Assembly: GCF_030463535.1 (NCBI RefSeq)
Contig: NC_132879.1
Coordinates: forward strand, 48,526,594-48,590,593
Length of the DNA: 64,000 nucleotides
From: Salminus brasiliensis
Taxonomy: Eukaryota; Chordata; Actinopteri; Characiformes; Bryconidae
Reading direction: 5' to 3'
Shown here in pieces: positions 12,601-25,100 of this stretch (position 1 is the stretch's first letter; every line of letters starts with the position of its first letter). The translations under genes and the position numbers were made by a program. The notes beneath the pieces are model-generated. The model was not told the DNA's origin and did no database searches. It saw nothing but the letters and a program-made list of their open reading frames with translations.

Positions 12601-15600
12601 TGTGGTGGCATAAGTTCTTTTGGGAGACTGAAGCAAATCAAGCAGGGAATTCTGTAAATATATTTAATTTTTGAGTTATTGAGTACTTGCAATTAATGAG
12701 TTTTCGTGAAATAAAAATGCTCCCAAAATGCAGGATAGGTCCAGCTCACAAATGCCATGATTTGCAAAATAATATGCCAACGACAAGAAATTAGTTCCAT
12801 TTAATCATTTCTCCCATATTAATGTTTCTCAACAAGTCCAGTAACTGAGTCAGCAGTACTGTTTCAGTAATATACAGTGAATTTGTTTGTGGAGTACAAC
12901 TCACATCTTTCCCATTGGTTCCTGGCCTCACCAATTTTCATACTGGGCGTGTCTTTCCCCCTTCACTCACCATCAGTGTGTAGCCATTCTCCCCAAACTA
13001 CCATCCCCTATGTGTGGCTTTGTACTCTGTGGTGTAGTTGTGTGACCTTAATGCTGAAGGCTACAAGAGCAAGTTATCATCTTTTCCGTTGTTCAGGTGG
13101 TGTCAGGTAGTCTTATGGAGGGCATTAAGGCTAGGCTTTATAAATTCTTTATAGGGGTGATGTTTCATGGCAAATTAATTAAATAGAGTCGTTTCTGAAA
13201 TCCAACACTGGAAACAGTAATGCAGTTGCAATACTTTTTTTCTACTAGGGTATTTTAATTCAGTCATTATTTTAAGCACATATCTTTGTGTAAAGAATGC
13301 CATGAATGCACTAAATACCCCACTGCATTGCTGACTATCACGCTGGAGTTCCCAGTTTATATGTAAAACTTTGTTTACAGTTTCGTGCTTCATTATACAA
13401 TGGTGTCAAAATAATGTTGATCGTGTCAATGTGTCAGCAAATTTGGCATTATGGTGATATCTTACTACAAGAAACTGTTAAAACATGCTTGTTTTTTATT
13501 GTATTTCCTAGCATTGAGTTCCTGATTACTGCACACAGGCTCAAGTAGAATCAAGATGAAATTATTACAACTTTTAGCTTATTATACTTTCATTTTACAA
13601 AAATAGCACAAAGGTGTAGCTTTGAGTTAAGCGTACCTAACTGCTAAAACTGAACTACTTTAAATATCGTTAGGTAGACTTTATACATACTACTGCATAT
13701 GTATTTAAATCCATATTTTACATACTGACAGAAAAAATAAACATCAGCTGTCATTACTTAGTATATTCAGCCAATATGAAGCCACACTTAGCAGCACAGA
13801 GAGTAATAATTTACTCTTACAACCTTCAGCATTAGGACCAGACAGCACTAATCATAGAGAACAAATTAACACAGAGGGGGAAAACAGTCAGATGGATTCA
13901 CTACACTCTGGTGGTGAATGAAAGGGGGGAAGACACACCCAATATGCAAATAGGTGGTGCAAGGAGCCAATGGGAGAGTTGTGAGTTGTACTTAAATAGG
14001 TTGTATTCCACACACCGACCCACTGTATATTACTGACCCAGCATTAATATGAGAGAAATGATTAAACCCAACACCAGCGCAGTTTATTTTGTGTGTGATA
14101 TTTTAAAGCTTACATGGGCCAATCACTGCTCATCTATCAATAATAAACTAAATCACTGTACTCAAAAAGCCGGAAACTGTTTATATTTATCATTTACTGA
14201 TCAGGGCAACACTTAGTTAATAGAAGACCATATTGAGTAGCAAAAAAATATTAGTAACCTGCCTTTAAGCCTGAGGCTAAGCAGCCACCAAACTACACAC
14301 ACTACAACTGAACACATATGGGACGTCTGTCTGGGTAGAATGACTACACACTGATGGTGAGTGAAGGGGAAAAGTCACACCCACTATGCAAATAGGTGGT
14401 GCCAGGAGCCAATGGGAAAAATGGGTTAGGCACAGCTGCCTCAGTTTCTGGACTCATTGAGGAACATGAGATAAATAAGTCAATTCAACAGCAGTGCAGT
14501 TTTTGGGGGTGCTGTTTTTAAGCTCACATTGGGCAATCACTATATTTACCAATGGCAACCAAATAAAAACAAGTATTATAGGTTTACTCAGTCTAAAGAC
14601 ACAAAACTCTGTTGAGTAATATGTGGGATATGTCCAGTTTTATAGGAACAACAGACCTCATTAATTTGTGTAAAAACAACTTTTGGGGTCACAGTATACG
14701 TACATCATTTTATGTGTATTAGTATTTAGTAAGTATTCTAAATTTAATTAAAATTATTTTTAATCCATTAATTCACAGTAATATATTTATAAACATTTAA
14801 TTTTTAAAAGTGATATTAAAGTTTATTTGCATTTAATAAAAGCATAAAATGAATGTATTTTTAGCATATTTTAAATTAGTACATAAATTTACTAGTGCAT
14901 TTACAACATACTTGACAAGACATTGGACTGGGTTACCCACTGCTAATAATACACCACTAAAGGCTCATACACATCTTAGCTAATACCTCTCTAATAACCA
15001 CTTACAGCATTAATGCCATTTTAAATATCTTCTCAGTAGTATATTACAAATCTCACAAGACCGATTTGACGGATTGTGGTTCAGGTCTGGTACCAGTCTC
15101 TGAGTAGTGCTTAGAGACCAGCAGCCAGGTGATGGTGACTGCGACAGTGTTTGAGCTGTTGGATGGTGGGTGGGCAGGTGTGAGGTCACTTAGGTCACAT
15201 CAGTAGGGAGGGAACTCAGTTGTTATGTTGAGTTATCCTGGGTTTAATGGATTTTAACAAGCCTGGGGGTCCACAAGCTAGTTAAAGAGCCTCTGGTGAT
15301 CATCACTGCATTTGAATATTATAAAGTTATATTTTTACACGGTCATTAAGTGCAGCTGTATAGTATGAGTGAAATAACCATGACATCTTAGAGCGATGTG
15401 CGTGATGTGGCTCTCTGCGGCCTGCGTGAGAAGCAGAGGGAGAAGGCGGAAGGAAAAGTAGTTCCCATTTTCAACATTTACTCGCTACATTCGACATTTA
15501 CTGATTTTTCTTGAGCATCAAGTTCACATAAAATACCGACTGACTTGATATTAATGATTAACTACTTAAATAATACTTTAACGTGATGGTCTGAGATGAT

Positions 15601-16104
15601 TCTGAGAGAGAATGTCAGGTCTGGAAGTTTCGACACTTCAGTATCCGTCCGCCCTGACTTCACCTGCGCTCCGGCGTTCAGCAGCAAGCGCACACACTGC
15701 GGGTGGGCCTGGATGCAGGCGTCGTGTAGAGGGGTGATGTTGTCCACCGTCACTGTGTTCACTAAGGCCCCTCCATCCAGGAGCTGTCTGAGCTGCAGAA
15801 CCCGTCCTAAAGAAGCGGCTTCGTGCACAGGAGTCCGGTCCGCCCAGAAGCCTGCGGCACAGTCACGCCGCGTGAGCCTCAGCCTCAGAGATAAACACAA
15901 CACTACCCTGACTGAGTTCACATTTACAGAGGGACAGAAACACCTCGGGAACACTGACCGTCCACAACCTTTCCCCCAATGTGTCCCCGCTCACTGACTA
16001 ACTTACATAAAAGGCTAAATGGAGTCTAAATTAACTTTAGCATATCTTTAGCTCGACTCACCGATATCTCCATAAAATGTCTGCCTGGCCGCAGTTAAAT
16101 CCAT
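9696..16104 (-). CDS. asb13: Ankyrin repeat and SOCS box protein 13 (tandem copy 2, upstream copy)
   Basis: Six coding exons: 16062-16104, 15664-15851, 11110-11266, 10637-10771, 10290-10481, 9696-9823. Exon lengths (43, 188, 157, 135, 192, 128) and phases equal those of copy 1 exactly; total 843 nt, 280 residues. N-terminus MDLTAARQTFYGDIG, then FWADRTPVHEAA; ankyrin signatures include NITPLHDACIQAHPQCVRLL and ETALHHAAKVGQPDLIELL. The C-terminal SOCS box reads PLSLQQLSRIALRTVLG and ends IISYLCYK. Like copy 1 it has Ser for the BC-box Cys, but unlike copy 1 and human it has lost the proline of the Cul5-box region (DVSQRI where human has NIPPRL). Role: substrate adaptor of an Elongin B/C-Cul5 ubiquitin ligase. 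Intron 2 (about 4.4 kb) holds a cluster of inverted repeats. The tandem pair clearly arose by duplication of a whole gene. Confidence 0.95.
11540..14485. repeat. Inverted cluster of five octamer/CCAAT-bearing repeats
   Basis: Three copies in one orientation (about 11540-11760, 12370-12560, 12836-13060) and two in the other (about 13897-14060, 14336-14480). All share a core of CCAATGGGA preceded by TGGTGCCAGGAG-like text and, in most copies, an ATGCAAAT octamer about 15-20 nt away. Flanks also agree (CACCGTCAGTGTGTTGT; AACTGAGTCAGCA). No frame or known terminal repeat was recognised. The cluster lies wholly in intron 2 of asb13 copy 2. Confidence 0.7.
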
Positions 16105-16229
16105 GCTTGGGTCAGTGCAGCATTACCACATGGACGATGGACGTTTGTCTGTTTATGTGCGCTTGCTGCAACTCACTTTATTTTTAGATGAAGATTCACA
16201 TGATCCCTGAAACAAGCGTTTGCCCGCAG

Positions 16230-16248
16230 GAATTCTGGGAAATGTAGT
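16230..16248 (-). promoter_or_regulatory. ZNF143/Staf-type motif upstream of asb13 copy 2
   Basis: The minus strand reads ACTACATTTCCCAGAATTC, a close match to the ZNF143 promoter motif, ending 126 nt upstream of the ATG at 16104. Sequence and spacing parallel the site upstream of copy 1. Confidence 0.6.
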
Positions 16249-18665
16249 TTATTTACAGTAGCATCCCGTAAGAGCACTTAATACATTATACATAATACAT
16301 AACCTAGTTTTCTTTTTTTAATGGTCATTATTTTTAGATAGGTGTGTATTGATAATTGCTTTTTTTTTCTATTTTCCACCAACCAAGCCTGTTATATAAT
16401 TTGCTAAACAAAACAATCCAATAATCAAAAGGTTCTACAGCCAAAGTTAACCATTACTAGCCATCTTTAAATTATTTGTGTAGATATGATAGTTTCAAAA
16501 CAGGAATGGACCGGACAAGTGTCCAGTTTTCTTCTCTGGTGTGGTGGGAAGATCTTCATCTGGTTCACAGACTGAAGCTCTGTGTCTTGAAGAGAGGCAT
16601 TCAGGTAAAGTATGGGAGCACTGTGTGTATCTGAGTATCCATGACTTCTGTATTTGGCAGCATCACACTGGATAAATCTTTTGGGTTCTAGCCTATACAA
16701 ACTGTCTAAAAATATGTTTTTTGAGTAAGCAGCATTGTAAGTTGCATTGGATGGGAGTGTCCTCTTACCCCAAGCCATGTTTAGAGCCCCAACCACATTA
16801 CTAATGCACAAACAGATGTATCACAATAGAGCTTTGTCCACTGTCAGTAGATACAAAAAGATAAATAAACATAAAATAAAATGATTCAATGTCAACCATT
16901 TTTAAAGCGTTCTCAGGTCAATGTAAAATTAATATAAGCCCAAGCACACTAGTGGTGGCCAGCAGTGTTCGTTCTAAAATTCGTAAGGCGAGATCCAGTG
17001 ACCGGTTAAACTGGGTTTTAGGAAGTGGGCACCTCACTTCCCTGAGCTCCCTCAATGTAGGAACAAGATTGTTCAGTGTTGTCTCTGCATTCAGAGCATT
17101 TATCTAATAAAAATGTGAGTGATGTGATCAACCCCTCATGTCTTTGCAAAGGTTAAAGGGGTAGTCAGACATTTTTTATATTTTTTGTATTCCTTATTTG
17201 CTGTTTTTTTCAAACATCACATAATTTTAGGAGTACTGAAGTCCATTAACATTAAATATTATAGTATGAGCTTCTATGTAAAGACACATAATACAGCTTC
17301 CTCACTGGTAACTGCTGCATGTGTTTCTAGCTATGGAACAGAAAGCTTTAGGTTAGGAAAATAACTACATAATTATATAGTAGTTATAAAATATAACTAT
17401 ATAACTACATTATATAGTTTATAGTTTTACATACATATATAGTTTACATTTTTAGTCTTTTAGTTAATTATGATTCATAATCATAATTAACATAATTAAC
17501 CATTTAGGCAAAAAAAGGACTAAAAACGGAAGCATGTCTGATAAAATGAGCAGAACAAAAGGAAGGAGCCCATCCAGTTCATATACAGAAAGCACAGCTT
17601 ATAGAATGTAGATCTTCTGGTCTGGAAGTGTGCCTGAGCAGTAAAATCATCAAGCTGTGATGGACACCAGGCATCCAGAAGAAGTAAAGCGGGAGGAGCC
17701 TGAGCTTTATAGTCAAGGGTGTAGGTGGACGGGTGTGTGTAGTGGTAATCCGTTTTGTTCTATTAAACTTCTCTTTAAGACTGTAATAAGACTGGTTCTC
17801 ATTTCCATCAGTGCCATCAAATGCAGCCTTTTGTGGAACCACCATTCAGAAAGAAAGCTCAAACAACAATTTTCACAAGTTAACGTTTTACTTCGCAGTA
17901 CAGAAATCATTTGAGCCCCATTTTGCTCAGCACAGTTCTTCGTTGTTTAAAACACTGATGACATTTTGCACAGGGCCCCCGTCATGTCAATACTGCAGTA
18001 GACATTTGGTCCTTTCTAACGCAACAGAGATACAAAGCAGAACTAGGCCACTTTTCTCATCTGCTTTTAAGAGCTCCTCTCTCTGCAACCAAACCCAGCC
18101 AGAGACAGTTCCTCTAAAGCACAGTGTTCAAAGCAGCTCTCACAGACTTATACGGTTAAGTAGCTTTCCCGTTGACGTGTGCCGACCTCTGACCAAATGG
18201 CCTGGGAATCAGGCACTGCCCCTCACAACAGAGATGTAAAGGCAATAGCTGGAAAAGCCCCAAGCTCCCTGTCCTATCAATTTACAGCCGCAACAATTTA
18301 CAGCTAAAAGGTCAGTTATGTCAAATTAATGCAGTTTCCTCATTCGTATTTAGCAAAAAGGTGTATATAATCGGAGGCTGGATGAGCATTACTTGAAGGA
18401 AGAAGGAAGATTATATACATTTTGTGTGCTTGATACTTCCCTTACATTTGCAAAGCAGGGTTAGGACATACATTGCTAGCTACAGTTCAGTAACTAGTTA
18501 AAGCACCAATCTGTAGGAAAACACGATGCAGCAATTCCTTTTCATCAAAGTTGGTGTGAGTGTGGCTTAAAATCATTTGAGGATTTCTCCTGCAAAATTC
18601 TTACAGCTTTGTCAGCTCAATAATTTTACAGTTTCGCTCTCCTAGACACATCTGCTTGAGAGGCC

Positions 18666-18678
18666 TTTATTCTTTATT
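18666..18678 (-). promoter_or_regulatory. Candidate gdi2 polyadenylation signals
   Basis: Two AATAAA hexamers on the minus strand (18673-18678 and 18666-18671), about 435 nt past the gdi2 stop codon. Other signals further down cannot be excluded. Confidence 0.4.
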
Positions 18679-19111
18679 TGAGTTTTTGCACATAATTATA
18701 AAAAAATACTTCTGCTTCTTTTTTAAAGTACTGCCTGTTACCTGTGCCTTTATATATCGATTGAGAAAAATCTGATCATTTGGCATCTTTGGACTAAATG
18801 TCCTCCCTGTCTGAGCAGGGTGACAACACGATGACATGATGGCAACCAGATACAGGACGTCGACCAACAACCAGTGCAATGTCTCATAACCTGATTATAC
18901 AAAGCAGACCGCCAGACCCTTCTCCCCCCTCTTTAAATGCTAATTTGTAACGGTATACATGAATTTCCTTTACGGGCAAAAAAACATATACTTGAAATCA
19001 TCAGCTAGCCCATTTTGGTTACCTTTTTTTCTTCTTTTTTCATATTTTCTTTTGTTTCTTAAAGATTACCATCCTCTGAATATCTGATATTCAACAGTGC
19101 TCTGAGCCCAG

Positions 19112-22100
19112 TTACTGGTCGGCCCCATCGCCGAAGATGTCGTTCTTCTTGCGTTCCATCTCGGCAAAGTCAAAGTCTGTGCCGGTCATGCGCTTGTAGA
19201 TGTCTTTGATGTCGTCACAAGTTGTCTCGAAGTGGGTTGTGGCGTCATAGGAGCGGGAGATGAAGACCTGAACCCAAACAAAATGCAAAGTTCATAACTT
19301 ACTGTAATTTACTGCTGACGGTTAAGATACTTCATGTTACTGAGAATGTGTATATAATCAGAGGCTTTAGTGAGCTTTCATACAATTTTGAGTGCTTAAT
19401 ATTTACATTACATTTGTGGATACAGTTCCTTAACTAGATAGAGCCACCAATCAACCCAAACCAACCCTACTTTTGCTTCTACAATAAATAAAAGTCTCCT
19501 AAAAGGCCATCAAAGTCAATAGACAGGGGACAGGCTTTAGGATACGAGAATGCACCACTACTAATTTTGCAACCTCTCCCTATAGGAACACTGGCACCAG
19601 TGAGGCCAGAATACTAGCCATCAAGTTAACTGGTAAAGAATTAGTTTGTGAAATCATAAATTATTCAATATTCAGACAGCAGCACTGCTCTGTTTTTATG
19701 CTTGCTTAATCTTTCCAAACCTGAAACTGGATGCAGAGCTGTTGCAATAGGAAGGACATGAGATGTAGTTTTTGCAGCATCTTATTTTACTATATGCATA
19801 GAACTCTCTGTAATGAACTAACCTGGCTCTCCGCTCCGAGATCAGTTGGAGCATACAGATCACTGATGCTCACAAACCTGTAAGAGAGAGACAAAAATAT
19901 CAACAGGGATCAGAAATTTATATACACGTTCCTGTCACTTTCCTGTTGAATAATGTGAAATATTCTGAACTCTTGCTAAACACTTACTTTTGCTCGATAG
20001 GTTCCAGCAGGTCCAGAGCAGGCTTGATCTCCTTCTCAGGGTCGTTAGTTTCCACAGTGGTGCTGACGATGGCAATGTATTTACCCTGGGCTGCCACGTT
20101 GTGTGCATATGAGATCATACACACATAGATATCTAATGAGAAAAAAAAAGTGCATTTAACAGTCTGATTAAACCACCACCATCTGTGCTCATTGCTGTCT
20201 GCGGGGTGCAATATACAAACACTGTATCTAAGTTAAAAGTGGCTTTTGCAGTGCTTTGCAGTGCGCCTCACCGTGCTTCCTGTTGACCTGGTTCTGGGGG
20301 ATGATGATCTGGCAGGAGTTGGCATCCGAGGTGCTCTTGATGGGGTGGCTCAAGATGCAGATGACTCTGATCACCTTGCCTACCACCTTGGCACGATCCA
20401 TGACATAGCTGGGGTCACAAATCAGTTGCTTACAGCGGGCAATCTGGACAAAGAACAAACCACACCATAAATTTAGCTCAAGGAGGTACATCACTTTAGT
20501 AAAAATCTGATCCAGGTGTACAATTACATGGACAGATTTGTTGGCACAGAAGTGTCTAGAAAGTCCTAGGTCCCTTTTTAAGTCCCTTCTAGGCCAGAAG
20601 ATTAGGTCCCCATATAAATGAATCTCAAATATCTTGCTAATGAAATCATGTGCACTAAATGAGGAAAAAGTGCTTAGGGGCACCAGGACTTGCCTCTGAC
20701 TGGCTTTTTAGATGTTTAAGACTGATTTGGTGCCTTTAGTAAAACTGAAATCAGAACTATGAACAGAAAGCTCACCTCTCCCTCGGATTTCACGCCCACT
20801 ACTTTGCCATTCTCAATGATGATATCTTCAATTGGCTTGTTCAGCATGTAAGTTCCTCCATAGATGGCACTTAATCTGCAAGAACACAGAACACAGCAAA
20901 TTTATGCCCTCTAGTGTGGCTGAATGGTACTGCAAAGTGACAAATCAGATGATTCCATGACAGAGATACAATGGAGTTACTGCAGAGATCGAGAACTGGT
21001 AGAAAACACTGACCTGGCAAAACCCTGGGGGAGTTCTCCAAGACCATATAGGGGGTACAGGTATGGGCTCTTCCCATATCTGGCCAAGGACTCACTGTAC
21101 AACTTAATCCTGTTTATCGTGTCTATACAGGGCTGATCCAGATAGCTAGAGTGGGGGTAGGGGTGGAAAGAGAGCAAGAAAGGAGGAAAAAGAGAAAGAA
21201 CATACATATACGTAATAAACATCAGTTAAAATCTAACAAGTGTTTGGGCCACCCTCAAAATTTATCTGGAGAAGGGACATTTCACAGTGATAAAACAACT
21301 CACTCGTCTGTGCGGTAGAGGGCAATGGCGTGGCCCGTGAAGTCAACGACATCTTGGCCCAAGTCGAATTTCTTGTAAACCTCACGCATGGTGGTCTTGT
21401 TAGGGTCGACACCCTCCATGGTCTTTGGGTCGTTCTCATCAAAGTTGGCAACAAAAACCAGAAACTTCCGGAACCGTCTCTTCTCAAACAAACCCATGAG
21501 GCCTGGAAATAAAAAATAAAAAAAAACCTTTAGATGTACACATGATGTGCCCTAATATCTGTTCGCTCTGTAACAGAAAAAACAGCCTAGTGTCTGTGTA
21601 AAATTGAATATTACAGAGATCAACACCTTTAAGGAACAAGATTGAGAGAGGAACTACAGTACAGTTACCAGCTTAAACAATAATCTCATCATAAAAAAAC
21701 ACTACTGTGTGCTGAACACAAAAAAGGAACTAATACCAGAAAGAACCCATTTTAAGAAGCTGCACTAGCATTGACATTTTTAAAGGGCAAAACTGCCTCC
21801 CCACTTACACACACAAACCAAAGTACCAGAGAGTCTGTGTGGTATTTTTACCATCAACAGGAGCTGTTGCTTGTTTAAAATCAATGAGAGGATTCAGGAC
21901 TGACATCACTGATTTTACAAAACTTCAAAACCCACTTACTAGAAGCCAGAGCCTCAGTCTCAGTGGAGGGCACCTTGTAGATACCGCCCTTCTTGTAGAC
22001 AAAGCTGCCCTCGATCACTTTGAAGTCCAGATAACGTGTCACCTGTGTGATCAGCAGCATACGCACCAGCTGACCTAGACATGCACACACACAAAAGATT

Positions 22101-25100
22101 TATGGCATTTTCACTTTAATGTCATAAAGCACTGCATATTATTTCCTCCATTTAACACTTGACCATTACTATGATCCTCTTTTTAAGGCTTGAATGACCA
22201 GCTGGCTGAATAAAGTGTTAAATCATAACTGATTGCTAGGCAACAGGATCAGCTAAGCTGTGGGATCTGGCAGCACTTGGCTCGAGCACTTGAGTTCTCC
22301 AGAACTGGATTGGGTTTATTTGCTCATGACTGCTCAGTGTGTGCAGGAAAAGGTGGTTGGTTCTCACCGTTGGCCATAAGGAATTTAGGGATGAGGTCCA
22401 CGTTCCAGTCACGGCCTTTCCCCATTGACTCAGGTGGGTTGCCAGGTAGGCTGAAACGCTTGTACAGCTGAGGGATGGGAAAGAGAAGACACCGTGATCC
22501 ATCTCTGTCTATAACTATATTAAAATGTGTGGGACAATTTATTGCTAGCTACAATAGCATTTTCAGGCCTTACGTCCTCCAGGGGGGTGATGGAGGCACT
22601 GTCTCCTCCATAATAGGAGTTCCTGTCCATATGCAGGACCTTCTTCCCCTTCACGGACATGATCCCTGACAGGATGCATTCCTGTAGGAAACAAACATCA
22701 AGCAGACCTTGCTCAGCTACAGTTCTGTCACACATACATAAAAAAGGTATTTCTTCTGAAGGGTTACCAATACTCTGTTATGGTAGACACTCAACATTTC
22801 TTAGTGTGACATCCTATGACCAACATGGCGACTCACTCAACGTATACATTTTGCTGCATATGCAGCACACACACACACCTCTTTTGTTTCAGAGTCACCC
22901 AGTCACCCTGCACTGTACTTCCTCCAATTCATCTCAAGCTTCTCAATCTCAAGCTTCAGGACAAAAATGGCACAGATCTGAGCTACTGATACTTCCGTCA
23001 TATGTGGTATTCTGCGGCCAGCTTTAATTTATGCAGTCTCTGTTATTTTGACTGACTAAAAAACAGTTCCTATCCATTCCTCTCCTTCATTACCAACTTA
23101 ACCTACAAGTGGGCGTCCCATCTGGTTTGCTTTCCTATGGGGATGAAATAGAGGAGGAAACTCTGTTGCTTAACATTCTCTGGGTGATTTAAACATTTCT
23201 GTTCCATGGAAAGAGAGATCAGGCTTTTTTTATAAGAGCTACCACACTGCACACAACTAAGCAACAGTTGTTACACTCCTAAAACCAAAGGTGCTACCAG
23301 GGTAAAGACGCTGTGACTAAAGAACTTTTACACTGGCTTCTGAAACTCCAATAAAATTCACACACATCTCTCTTACAGAAACTGTTCTTTGCAATTGCAA
23401 CCCTTTGTAGTGTCCTACAGAGTAAAATACAGGATTTTAATGAAAAAACTAGAGAAAGACACAAATCAGGCACCGGTACACAAAACACAGCGTGTTTAAG
23501 GAGGTGGAGGCCAATGATTCCAAAGCGTTCATATCATGCCCCATTTCCAGGCTGGAATTTATATGGGCTGCAGTGCTGTGATGTGGACAACGCTGTTTCA
23601 TAATACGCGTCTTGAAGTAAACACTGTAATAAGGGGTACCATCACATGAATATAGCCATGTTCAAGCCAGTTTGGGAAATAACAAATAAGCACATGAGCC
23701 AACACTGAAAATTCCCTTGCCTTCTCAGAGGCTGTAATGCGATTAGCTCTAGTTGTAGAGGCGGCAAACCTCAGGGCCATGTGATGGAGTGGACTTTACA
23801 CAGGGCATGAACAACATGCCATCCACAACAACACAGACACGAATTTGTGCCACATAACTGCTTGTTAAGACTCGGATAACATTTCTTCATGCATTACGGC
23901 AGCCCAAATCAAATCGCTGCAGAAGATCACCACAGGCATGCAAATACCAGCAACAGGAGTATTTAAAAAAAAAAATAGAAATGGAGTCCTAATAAAACAT
24001 TGAACATAACAAAAAGAAAACAATGGGTCTGAACGGACCCCAGCTGTACCACTGAAGGACTGACAGTGATTGCAACTGCTGCTGGGAAAGGGGGGGGCTT
24101 TTATTTGTAATGTGTTAAACCCAATCTTTTATCAAGGCCGTGATACAGGCCACTGTTGTGGCCCATCAGAGGACAGAAGGCTGCGCTTCATTGTGGCACA
24201 GGAACTGCAGATTACAGGGTGTTTTGTTCTCATTGACCACTCTCCTCTCTCTATTCAGCCTGAGTCAGACCTGGCCAGGGCATCTCATGCTTGATTGGCA
24301 TCCAAACTCAGACACGCCCTCAAAATGAGGGAAAAACTGTCCGCTTCCTGTGCCACACGGCTTCATTTAAACCTTTTCTAGCTTTTATGGTTTCAGATTG
24401 CGGCGCTACAGCCAAAAGGCTGGTCGCTGTCACACCCTTCACATAAAAATCAATGTCTTGCCTTTGAGCTGAAACACTCATCACGGAGCCCTAAAGTGCA
24501 ACTGAGTCAAGCACTAGTGCAGCATCTTGAGAAACACAACTCAAGCTCACTACAAGCACATCTGTCTCCTCACTACTGACCGGTGAGCCAGAAGACAGAA
24601 TCATAATTCATGGACTACAGATTTTACATTTAACTGTAATGATAATTAGATCAACTCTCTCATGATTACTTGAGAAGTCAAGGCTTATTTGCCATTTATT
24701 TGGCAAGAAATTCTTGTGCCCAAGCTCCAGTATAGTGCTAAATATACAAAACATACACCATATGGGCATAAGTATTGGGACACCTGCTCATTCATAGTCT
24801 CCCCCCCCCCCATATTAAAGGCGTTTATATATAGGATTTAACTGCATTCAGCAACAGCGTTACTGAGGTCAGGACGTTGGATGATCACCCCACCTCTTCC
24901 CAAACATACTAGATGGAGCACCATCATTCCAGACTGCTCCACTGCTCAATGCTGGGGGGCTTTACACCCCTCCAGCCATGTATTTCTATACACATGGTGC
25001 CAACAGGTTCATGTTTATCTGCTCCAGAGTGTTCTATTCTATTGGCAATACTTCTTTACAGGGACTAGACAAGCTGTGGGTGTGGTGCACATCTATGTCA

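Larger units (their letters stand above)
16105..19111. other. Intergenic: asb13 copy 2 promoter and gdi2 3' UTR; no TASOR2
   Basis: About 3.0 kb between asb13 copy 2 and gdi2. The left 200 bp is the asb13 promoter side; the right part is gdi2 3' UTR, perhaps ending near the AATAAA signals at 18666-18678. No frame here looks like the large TASOR2 protein that separates these genes in human. Several short open frames lack splice context or similarity and I treat them as chance. Confidence 0.6.

Noticed and set aside
16467-16811. 114-codon minus-strand frame between asb13 and gdi2 as a TASOR2 remnant
   Set aside because: The peptide has no resemblance to TASOR2 that I can recall and no splice context.
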